Assembly (NCBI GenBank): GCA_020848905.1
Contig: JADLHG010000031.1
Span: 248,001-312,000 of the forward strand
Length of the DNA: 64,000 nucleotides
Origin: Deltaproteobacteria bacterium
GTDB taxonomy: Bacteria; Myxococcota_A; Polyangia; GCA-2747355; JADLHG01
Direction: 5' to 3'
The notes under the pieces were generated by a model. That model had not been told where the DNA came from. It saw only the letters and a list, made by a program, of their open reading frames with translations, and did no database searches. Position 1 is the stretch's first letter; the number at the start of each line of letters is the position of its first letter. The position numbers were made by a program, and so were the translations under genes. Below, one piece after another: positions 57,719 through 64,000 of this stretch.

Positions 57719-58159
57719 GTGCAAGACGGCAAAGGACGCGTGCAGGCATCACTACGGGCAGTCGTTCCCTGTCGGTTGGAGTTCCGCGACGGCGTGGGGT
57801 ATCTCCTCGAATCCCTGTGCGGAGGTCTGGACCAGCAGCTCGCGTATCAGGTGGTTTCGGCCTTCAACGAGGCCTTCAACAACGTGGTGGAGCATTCCGG
57901 GCTCGGGGCGCAGGCGGACGTCGAGGTGGAGGCCTGGCGAGGCGAGCACGAGCTCAAGCTGAGGATCATCGACGGCGGTGTGGCCTACGAGGTATCGCCC
58001 GTCGCGGAGGACTTCCCCGAGCTCGCCTCGTTGCCCGAAGAGGGGATGGGGTGGGTCATCATCCGCCGCTGCATGGATGAGGTGGTCCTCGAACGGAGGG
58101 ATCGAAATGTGCTATCGATGGTGCGCTACCTCAACCGTCCCGCGGGCGTGAGGATCTAG
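57719..58159 (+). CDS. RsbW/SpoIIAB-like ATP-binding anti-sigma-type kinase
   Basis: 146 residues, GTG start. GHKL fold: N box NEAFNNVVEHS (about residue 49), G1 IIDGGVAY, G2 EEGMGWVIIRR (about 100). This is the RsbW-type serine-kinase module, which binds a STAS partner or a sigma factor depending on phosphorylation. No sigma-factor gene is present beside it. It sits eight bases before the STAS antagonist gene, followed by the phosphatase, which together make a complete partner-switching set. The target outside the window is unknown. Confidence 0.85.
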   Translation: MQDGKGRVQASLRAVVPCRLEFRDGVGYLLESLCGGLDQQLAYQVVSAFNEAFNNVVEHSGLGAQADVEVEAWRGEHELKLRIIDGGVAYEVSPVAEDFPELASLPEEGMGWVIIRRCMDEVVLERRDRNVLSMVRYLNRPAGVRI

Positions 58160-58167
58160 AGGATCGA

Positions 58168-58530
58168 ATGGACCCAACACCTGACCATAAGGTGAGCTGC
58201 GAAACGACGACGCACGGCGCAGCGACCGTGGTGACTCTGAAGGGGCGGCTCGACGCGCTCCGGCTCGATGCAGTGCGGCAGATGTTCATGGACCTGCCGG
58301 AGAAGGGGTCGTCGAGGCTGGTCGTGGACCTCTCGGGGCTGGAGTGGATCGACAGCTCGGGGGTCGGCGCGCTCATCACGCTCTACAAGCGGGCGCGCAC
58401 CAAAGGAGGGGACGTGAAGGTGGCGGGGCTGCAGCGTCAGCCGAAGGAGATCTTCCGGCTCCTGCGACTCGAGTCGGCCTTCGAGGTCTTCGACACCGTC
58501 GAACTGGCGTTGGCCCGGTTTGGAGCCTGA
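58168..58530 (+). CDS. STAS-domain anti-anti-sigma factor (RsbV/SpoIIAA-like)
   Basis: 120 residues forming a single STAS domain: VVTLKGRLDALRLDAVRQ, LVVDLSGLEWIDSSGVGALI, with the phospho-acceptor Ser pair in IDSSGVG (about residue 71-72). The RsbW-like kinase upstream would phosphorylate it and the SpoIIE-type phosphatase downstream would reactivate it. The next gene's most likely ATG lies 13 bases after its stop, though the frame overlaps it. Confidence 0.92.
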   Translation: MDPTPDHKVSCETTTHGAATVVTLKGRLDALRLDAVRQMFMDLPEKGSSRLVVDLSGLEWIDSSGVGALITLYKRARTKGGDVKVAGLQRQPKEIFRLLRLESAFEVFDTVELALARFGA

Positions 58531-58543
58531 GCTCCGAGCGACC

Positions 58544-60343
58544 ATGGCCTGCCTGGTTGCGATTCGCGGCCCCGGTACGGGGAAGCGCTACGACCTGCAC
58601 GAGGAGTGCATCCTCGGGCGCTCGTTCAATAGCGACATCTACATCGGCGACCTGAACGTCTCGCGGAGGCACGCCCGCGTCTGTCGCCAGGGGGAAGAGG
58701 GGTACCTCGTCGAGGACCTGGGCAGCGGCAACGGCACGTTCGTCAACGACCGCCAGATCTCGCGGCACCCGCTCAATCCGATGGACGTGATCCGCATCGG
58801 AGGCTCCTCGTTCCGCTACGAGCCCGACGACGCGCGGTGGGCCCCCGAGGTGCTGACCATCATCGCCGACGGGGTAGTCCCCGAGGCCGGTGACCTGCGA
58901 ATCAAGACCGACGTCGAGCAGCTCACCAAGGTGGGCAGCGACAGCGAGGTGCTCGTCACCCCGGGCGATGGGCGCGCGCTCAAGATGCTCGAGGCCATGT
59001 ACGCGGTCGCCGACGCCATCGCCGTCGAGGTGGAGCTCGACAAGCTGCTCGACAAGGTCCTCGACCACCTCTTCGCGGTCTTCCCGCAGGCCGACCGGGG
59101 GTTCGTGCTGCTGGTCAATCCCCACACCGGGCAGCTCGTACCGGAGGCCGTGAAACAGCGCCGCGGGGAGAGCGCGGGAGGCCTGAAATTCTCGCAGACC
59201 ATGGTCGACCAGCTCCTCGAGCGGGGCCAGGGGATGATCCGCGGCAACACCGTGCCGCCGGGCATCACGCGGCCGGCGAGCCCCGCCCCCCGGCCGAAGA
59301 CCTCCACCGAGGATGGCTACCTGACCGACGGAGAGGACCGCTTCTCGCTCGACGAGCAGGCGCTCGCCGCCACCACGTCGAGCACGGTCCCCAAGATGGG
59401 CGCGCCGCTGACCTGCCGGGGGACCGCCCTCGGGACCCTGCACCTCGAGGCGCGGTCGACGAAGGCCTCGTTCACCGAGGACGACCTGGCCCTCCTCTCG
59501 GCCATCGCGCGGCAGGCGGCGGTGGCGATCGCGAACGCCCGCGCCAGCCAGGCCCTCTTCGGACAGCAGCGTCTCGAGGCGGACCTCAAGCTCGCGCGGA
59601 AGATCCAGGAGAGCTTCCTGCCGCAGCAGCTGCCGCAGGTGCGCGGGCTCGAGTTCCACGCGCACTACGTCCCGGCGCTCCACGTCGGGGGGGACTTCTA
59701 CGACGTGATCCAGGTGGCGCCGAGCCAGATCGCGATCCTCGTGGGAGACATCTCCGGCAAGGGCGTGAGCGCGGCGCTCCTGATGGCGAAGCTGACGACG
59801 GACATCCGCGTGCTCTCTCGCTCGGGGCAGACTCCCGCGGAGGTGCTCACGCAGGCGAACCGGCTCCTCTCCGCGTCGGGTCACGACGCGATGTTCGCCA
59901 CGGTGCTCTACCTGCTCCTCGACCTCGATCACCGGACCTTCACCGTGGCGAACGCGGGTCACCAGCCGCCGATGGTCTGCAGCCGGCGCTTCGCGGGGAC
60001 CTCGGAGCTCGACGACGCCACGGCGGTGGCGCTCGGCGTGCTGCCGGACACCGTGTACCCGCAGGAGGTGTATCAGCTCATCCCGGGCGACGTGGTGCTG
60101 CTCTACACCGACGGGATCAACGAGGCGCAGAACCGGCACGGGCAGGAGTACGGGATGGCCCGCCTGCGCCACGCGGTGGCGAACGGACCGGCCGATCCGC
60201 GACAGGTGGTGCAGCGCCTGGTCGCGGACGTGCAGCGCTTCGTCGGCAGCACGGCCCAGAGCGACGACCAGACGCTGGTGGCCTTCGGCGTCACGGCGCG
60301 GGACCTCACCGGGCCCGTGCGACTGCCCCTGCCGCACTCCTGA
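58544..60343 (+). CDS. FHA-GAF-SpoIIE-type serine phosphatase
   Basis: 599 residues from ATG 58544 (a TTG at 58520 overlaps the STAS gene end). FHA domain (about 5-95) with GRSFNSDIYI, SRRHARV and GSGNGTFVN for phosphothreonine binding. A GAF-like region follows (about 145-350) with LDKVLDHLFAVFPQADRGFVLL. PP2C/SpoIIE domain (about 370-590) with GGDFYDV, GDISGKGVSAALLM, TDGINEAQN and DDQTLV as metal-binding positions. It should dephosphorylate the STAS protein upstream, with FHA recognition of a kinase-phosphorylated partner linking it to Ser/Thr kinase signalling. It converges with the Wzc-like gene. Confidence 0.9.
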   Translation: MACLVAIRGPGTGKRYDLHEECILGRSFNSDIYIGDLNVSRRHARVCRQGEEGYLVEDLGSGNGTFVNDRQISRHPLNPMDVIRIGGSSFRYEPDDARWAPEVLTIIADGVVPEAGDLRIKTDVEQLTKVGSDSEVLVTPGDGRALKMLEAMYAVADAIAVEVELDKLLDKVLDHLFAVFPQADRGFVLLVNPHTGQLVPEAVKQRRGESAGGLKFSQTMVDQLLERGQGMIRGNTVPPGITRPASPAPRPKTSTEDGYLTDGEDRFSLDEQALAATTSSTVPKMGAPLTCRGTALGTLHLEARSTKASFTEDDLALLSAIARQAAVAIANARASQALFGQQRLEADLKLARKIQESFLPQQLPQVRGLEFHAHYVPALHVGGDFYDVIQVAPSQIAILVGDISGKGVSAALLMAKLTTDIRVLSRSGQTPAEVLTQANRLLSASGHDAMFATVLYLLLDLDHRTFTVANAGHQPPMVCSRRFAGTSELDDATAVALGVLPDTVYPQEVYQLIPGDVVLLYTDGINEAQNRHGQEYGMARLRHAVANGPADPRQVVQRLVADVQRFVGSTAQSDDQTLVAFGVTARDLTGPVRLPLPHS

Positions 60344-60361
60344 TCGCCGCGCGCGGAGGGG

Positions 60362-62890
60362 TCACCCCTCGTGCTCGTTGAACACCACGCCGAGGATGCG
60401 CTTGGGGTCGAGGCGCGTGTAGATCTCCTTCAGTCCGCGGGTGGTGGAGCGGTTCCGCGCGGCGACCATCACGTACCCGTCCACCTTCTTCTGCAGCACC
60501 ACCGCGTCCGAGGCGCGCTCGAGTCCTTCGGTGTCGAGCACCAGGGCGTCGTAGAGCTGGCTCATGTCGGCGACGAGCCGCGAGAACGCTTCCGACGACA
60601 GGAGCGGCAGCGCGGGCCGTGGCACGCTCGTAGCCGGCAGGACCGTGAGCGTCTCGGCGACCTGCACCACCTCCCAGGGCTCCGAGCCACCGTCGAGCCA
60701 GCGCTGGAGCTGCTCGCAGAGGCCGGCGCCGGTGGGCTCGAGCCCGAAGGTGCGCGTCAGGGATGCGGGTCCCGGGCAGGCGTCGATGACCAGCACGCGG
60801 CGCTGCGACTCGGCGAGCACCATGGCCAGGTTCGCGGCGACGGTCGTCTTGCCCACCTGAGGCTCCCAGCTCGAGACCGCGACGACGCGGAGGGTGTCGC
60901 CGATCTGGGACTGCAGGCGCGCGGCGAGGAGGCGCATCTGGTCCGCCGCCTTGCTGTGCGGGTCGGTGGAGACGAAGAGCCCCGGACCCACGGGCGCGCG
61001 GGAGGCGATGGTGCGCACCTTGATCTCGGGGAGTCCCTGGTTCGAGGTGGAGCGGAGCACGGGGAGGAGCGGGTCGTGGAGCTGGAGCGCCCCTCCCCGC
61101 GGGGAGGAGGCCGCGCCGCGGCGCTCGCGCCCCTGGAGCTCCGTGGGCAGGTCGTCGATCCACTGCTCGCCGCTCGGGCCGGGTTCGAGACTGAAGACCT
61201 CGGGGGTCGAGGAGTCGGGTCCTTGCTCGTCCGGAGCCTTCAGGAGTCCGAGCGCCGTGTCGAGGTCGTCGGTGTCCTTGAGCCACTTGATGACGCTCTC
61301 CCCGTTCTGCTCTCCCGACGCGAGCTGGTCGTGGCCGTCGTCGCCCGAGCCGGTCGGAGGCAGGGCGGCCTGCTGCGCCTCGAGCGCCTCCTTTACGCGT
61401 CGCATCGGATGGTCCGCGAGCACGGCCAGGATCTCCACCCCGCGCGCGCTGCGCGAGAGGTCTTCGGGGCGGCGAAGGCGCGTGTCGAGGAGCCCGAGGA
61501 GCAGCGCGACGAAGATGCCGACGCCGAGGGAGGCCGCGCTCCCCGCCGCCGCGATGAGCGGCCGCGTCAAGCCGGTCGGTGCCTCCGGCACGCGGGGCTC
61601 GTCAACGACGACCGCCATCTTCTTGGCCTCGAAGAGGCGCAGGTTCTTGCGGAGGGCGGCGTTGACGGCGACCTCCTGCAGCCGCGTGTATTGCGCGCTG
61701 ATCTGCTGGTGCTGACGCCGCAGCTTGGACCATTCCTCCTCGAGAGCCGGGAGGTCCTCCTTCTCCTTGGGGAGCGTGCGCCCCACGGCGCGGGACTCGG
61801 CCTTGATCTCCTTGTCCACCTCGGCCAGCTCGGCGCGGACCTTCCCCTCGTAGGCCGCGTCGGAGCCTTTGGCCGAGGGGGCCGCCTTCGCGATCCGCGT
61901 CTCGAGCTCCTTGATGCGCCGGAGGATCTGTTTCACCTCGGGATGGTCGTCCTTCATCCCCTGGGCCTTGGCCTCCGCGAGCTGGCGCTTCGCCTCGGAG
62001 AGCGCCTCGGTGAGCGCCGAGGTGGCGGTGGTCCCGGTGCGCTCGGACATCGCACGCAGCTCGAGCTGGAGCTTGTGCCGTCGGTCGAGCAGCTGCTTGA
62101 GCTTGGGGTTGCCCTCCGCGAGCTTCTCGAGGCTGCGGGTGAGCACGCCGGCGCGGGCCCGGGCCCTGAGCCGGTCCGTCCCCTCGAGGGTCAGGACCTG
62201 GTCGCTGTTGAGCCCCTTGATGGTGAGCGACGGATGCCGCTCGAGAAACGCGACCATCCGGTCCTCGAGCGCCTTGAGCTCCGCGGAGGAGCGCTTGGCC
62301 TGCTCGCGGGCGTAGCTCTCGATGGCGATGGCCCGCTGCTCGATCCCCGAGCGATGGACCTCGAGGGCCTCCTGCGCGAAGAAGGCGGTGTAGCTCCTCG
62401 CGAGCCCCGGATCGTGCGCCTTGGCGCGGACGCGGAAGTTCTTGCCGCCGCGGTGGTCCACGTCGGTGTGGTCGGCCACCCACTCGGTCAGCCGATTCCG
62501 GTCGCGGAGCTCCTCCGCCGTGAGCTTCTGCTGGTGTCGCTCGACGAGGCGCTGGAGCACGGAGCGCGAGGTCAGGGCCAGCTTCAGGCGGCGGACCGTC
62601 TGCATCGGGTCGCCGGCCTCCTCGGGGTCGTCCTGGCCCGTGGTGGCCGACGGGGTCTGGCTCGGGTCGCCGACCGCGGCCTGGCTCGGGGTCTTGAGGC
62701 GCAGGAGCGCCGCTGCCTGATAGACCGGACGAAAGAGCTGTGCGCCACCGATCGCGAGCCCGGCCCCGACGGCGGTGACGAGGAGCACCACCCACCAGCG
62801 GCTGACCACGAGCGCGACCGCCTCCGACGCGCTCGGGATGGGGGAGGGGCGCGGGATGGCCGAGTGCGTCTGGGTGGGGCTAGGCATCAT
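60362..62890 (-). CDS. Wzc-like polysaccharide co-polymerase with degenerate ATPase domain
   Basis: 842 residues from ATG 62890 (a GTG at 62914 would add eight). Wzz domain with membrane helix 1 (about 30-50), long periplasmic coiled coil (about 120-440), helix 2 at LIAAAGSAASLGVGIFVALLLG (about 440-462), a Pro/Ser/Gly linker and a C-terminal BY-kinase-type ATPase (about 660-842): EPQVGKTTVAANLA (Walker A variant), VLVIDACPG (Walker A' with the second Asp missing) and ALVLDTEGL (Walker B). The C-terminus ends FNEHEG, without the Tyr cluster that Wzc kinases autophosphorylate. The protein should control export-chain length, but kinase activity is doubtful. Confidence 0.83.
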   Translation of the reverse strand: MMPSPTQTHSAIPRPSPIPSASEAVALVVSRWWVVLLVTAVGAGLAIGGAQLFRPVYQAAALLRLKTPSQAAVGDPSQTPSATTGQDDPEEAGDPMQTVRRLKLALTSRSVLQRLVERHQQKLTAEELRDRNRLTEWVADHTDVDHRGGKNFRVRAKAHDPGLARSYTAFFAQEALEVHRSGIEQRAIAIESYAREQAKRSSAELKALEDRMVAFLERHPSLTIKGLNSDQVLTLEGTDRLRARARAGVLTRSLEKLAEGNPKLKQLLDRRHKLQLELRAMSERTGTTATSALTEALSEAKRQLAEAKAQGMKDDHPEVKQILRRIKELETRIAKAAPSAKGSDAAYEGKVRAELAEVDKEIKAESRAVGRTLPKEKEDLPALEEEWSKLRRQHQQISAQYTRLQEVAVNAALRKNLRLFEAKKMAVVVDEPRVPEAPTGLTRPLIAAAGSAASLGVGIFVALLLGLLDTRLRRPEDLSRSARGVEILAVLADHPMRRVKEALEAQQAALPPTGSGDDGHDQLASGEQNGESVIKWLKDTDDLDTALGLLKAPDEQGPDSSTPEVFSLEPGPSGEQWIDDLPTELQGRERRGAASSPRGGALQLHDPLLPVLRSTSNQGLPEIKVRTIASRAPVGPGLFVSTDPHSKAADQMRLLAARLQSQIGDTLRVVAVSSWEPQVGKTTVAANLAMVLAESQRRVLVIDACPGPASLTRTFGLEPTGAGLCEQLQRWLDGGSEPWEVVQVAETLTVLPATSVPRPALPLLSSEAFSRLVADMSQLYDALVLDTEGLERASDAVVLQKKVDGYVMVAARNRSTTRGLKEIYTRLDPKRILGVVFNEHEG

Positions 62891-62965
62891 GTGGTCGTTA
62901 GTATCCCAGCGCACGCGTGCGTCGCAACCGAGCGGAGCGCCGGACCTCGAGCGGCCCGCGCGCCG

Positions 62966-63556
62966 TCAGGGGACCACGACGATGTCGCCCGTGAGGATGT
63001 AGAAGTTCCGGTTGCCCCCTGGATCCTTGACCGTGTCGTCGTACGAGACGGGGATCTTGGTCTGCCGGCCGTCGTGCCGGCGGAGCACGTAGATCGCGGC
63101 CGGCTGCGCGTAGGCCGTCAGGCCGCCGGCGTGCGCCAGCGCCTCGAGCACGGAGAGGTGCTTGCGGCTCTCGAAGACGCCGGCGCGCTGCACCTCGCCG
63201 ATCACGGAGAAGGTCACGCCGTGCACCTCCTCCAGCGAGACGGAGACCATGTCGTTCGCGTCCTGGAAGAAGCGCTTGAGGCGTTCCACGACGTGGGTGC
63301 GCGCCTCCTCGAGGGAGAGGCCCTCCACCTTGATCTCGCCGCCGAGCGGGAGGCTGATGTAGCCGTCCGGCCGCACCGTGTAGCGCCCCGTGGTGTTCTC
63401 GTTGCGTAGCACGCGCACGAGGAGCAGGTCGCCCGCCTTGACGCGGTAGACGGAGCCCGTGGGGTCCGGCAGGGTGGCGTAGTTGTAGTTGACTGCCGCC
63501 GTCGGGCAGCCTGACCCGACGAGGACAGCGCCAGAGAGGGCAAGAAGGCGAAACAT
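62966..63556 (-). CDS. Wza-like polysaccharide export lipoprotein
   Basis: 196 residues. Lipobox GSGC (Cys about residue 17). Polysaccharide-export domain with YRVKAGDLLLVRVLRNENTTG and TVRPDGYISLPLGGEIKVEGLS (about 40-85), then an SLBB beta-grasp repeat (FSVIGEVQRAGVFESRKHLSVLEALAHAGGLTAYA, key G-x-V and LEALA). It is shorter than classical Wza because the C-terminal membrane-spanning helix region is reduced. It should form part of the outer-membrane export channel for the polysaccharide started by the transferase at 56875. The Wzc-like gene follows on the same strand after 75 bases. Confidence 0.85.
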   Translation of the reverse strand: MFRLLALSGAVLVGSGCPTAAVNYNYATLPDPTGSVYRVKAGDLLLVRVLRNENTTGRYTVRPDGYISLPLGGEIKVEGLSLEEARTHVVERLKRFFQDANDMVSVSLEEVHGVTFSVIGEVQRAGVFESRKHLSVLEALAHAGGLTAYAQPAAIYVLRRHDGRQTKIPVSYDDTVKDPGGNRNFYILTGDIVVVP

Positions 63557-63607
63557 CGTCCGAATCTATGTGCCTCCGGCCACTCCGTCAAGCCTCGGCG
63601 GGGCGAA

Positions 63608-64000
63608 TCACGACAGGGCTTCTGCGCGGTCGAGCGTGCGGTTGAATACTCCTACCGCGAGGTCGTAGGGCTGCGTCGTCCTGAGGTCCACGCCGGCGCG
63701 CTTCAAGATCTCGATCGGTGCGTCGGAACCGCCGGCCTTGATCAGGTTGTCGAGGTACCGGTCGCGCGCCGTCGCACCCTGCTCGCGGATGAGCTCGGCG
63801 AGGGCGGTGGCCGCGGTGATGCCCGTGACGTACTGGAAGACGTAGAAGTTGTAGAAGAAGTGCGGGATGTAGGCCCACTCGGCGGCGTAGGCCTCGTCCA
63901 CCACGACCACCTTGTCGTCGTGCCCGTAGTAGCGGCGCGCCAGCTTCAGGTAGAGCTCGCTCAGCACGTCCGCGGTGAGCGCTTCCTGGCGCTCCGCGCG
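63608..64000 (-). CDS. pepF: M3-family oligoendopeptidase (PepF-like), C-terminal fragment
   Basis: 131 codons running in from the right edge; only the C-terminal part is present. AAEWAYIPHFFYNFYVFQYVTGI and the preceding YLKLARRYYG are the conserved substrate-proximal segments of oligoendopeptidase F. The HExxH zinc site lies outside the window. The family cleaves short peptides in the cytoplasm. It is on the same strand as, and 51 bases upstream of, the Wza-like gene, without an evident functional link. Confidence 0.85.
   Translation of the reverse strand, partial: RAERQEALTADVLSELYLKLARRYYGHDDKVVVVDEAYAAEWAYIPHFFYNFYVFQYVTGITAATALAELIREQGATARDRYLDNLIKAGGSDAPIEILKRAGVDLRTTQPYDLAVGVFNRTLDRAEALS

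Overview
The window is a high-GC, gene-dense bacterial chromosome segment. It has Shine-Dalgarno starts, many ATGA/GTGA stop-start overlaps and frequent GTG starts. No rRNA, tRNA, CRISPR array, prophage or insertion sequence was seen. Several features suggest Myxococcota or a related deltaproteobacterial lineage: a Ser/Thr kinase carrying a DUF4388-type domain, an MglB-like roadblock protein, FHA-GAF-SpoIIE and STAS partner-switching proteins, Asp/Arg-rich lipoprotein linkers, DUF4175 and MoxR-DUF58-BatA genes, and an AsmA-GT51 protein. The phylum is an inference, and species cannot be named from this sequence.

Layout. 1-3.9 kb: the N-terminal part of a 2-oxoacid dehydrogenase E1, then a ferrous-iron operon (FeoB in two polypeptides plus a membrane-anchored DtxR-FeoA regulator) read leftward from a palindromic operator inside its promoter. 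3.9-13.6 kb: a solitary adenine methyltransferase, the MoxR-DUF58-BatA operon, and a converging DUF4175 plus peptidase-MA-like pair. 13.6-18.3 kb: an AsmA-like/GT51 fusion, a predicted outer-membrane protein and a TrmH-type tRNA methyltransferase. Two structured copies of an unrecognised intergenic element flank the outer-membrane gene. 18.4-26.1 kb: a tightly coupled operon of class A penicillin-binding protein, FG-GAP protein, family 5 solute-binding protein, NtrY-like histidine kinase and glyoxalase-II-like hydrolase.

26.2-30.9 kb: a leftward operon of molybdopterin oxidoreductase, alpha-oxoamine synthase and ATP-grasp enzyme that looks biosynthetic and has no recognised product. 31-37.6 kb: lipoproteins, rhomboid protease, FmdB zinc ribbon, a PLP enzyme, PP2C phosphatase, an RsbR-like protein and a HicB-like protein. 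37.6-45.8 kb: Ser/Thr kinase, glycogen branching enzyme, two exported proteins and a TonB-like protein. 45.8-57 kb: housekeeping functions (PcrA helicase, HtrA-like protease, DnaJ, AccB-AccC) and a large TPR protein.

57-64 kb: an exopolysaccharide-type set (initiating sugar transferase, Wzc-like and Wza-like proteins) surrounds a partner-switching module (RsbW-like ATPase, STAS antagonist, FHA-GAF-SpoIIE phosphatase) driven by a near-consensus promoter. The C-terminal end of an M3 oligoendopeptidase closes the window.

The most notable observation is the pair of elements at 15854-15996 and 17389-17532. They share conserved core blocks but are closed by long stems of unrelated sequence, and an inner stem shows a compensatory base-pair change. 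This suggests an undescribed structured RNA or DNA element.
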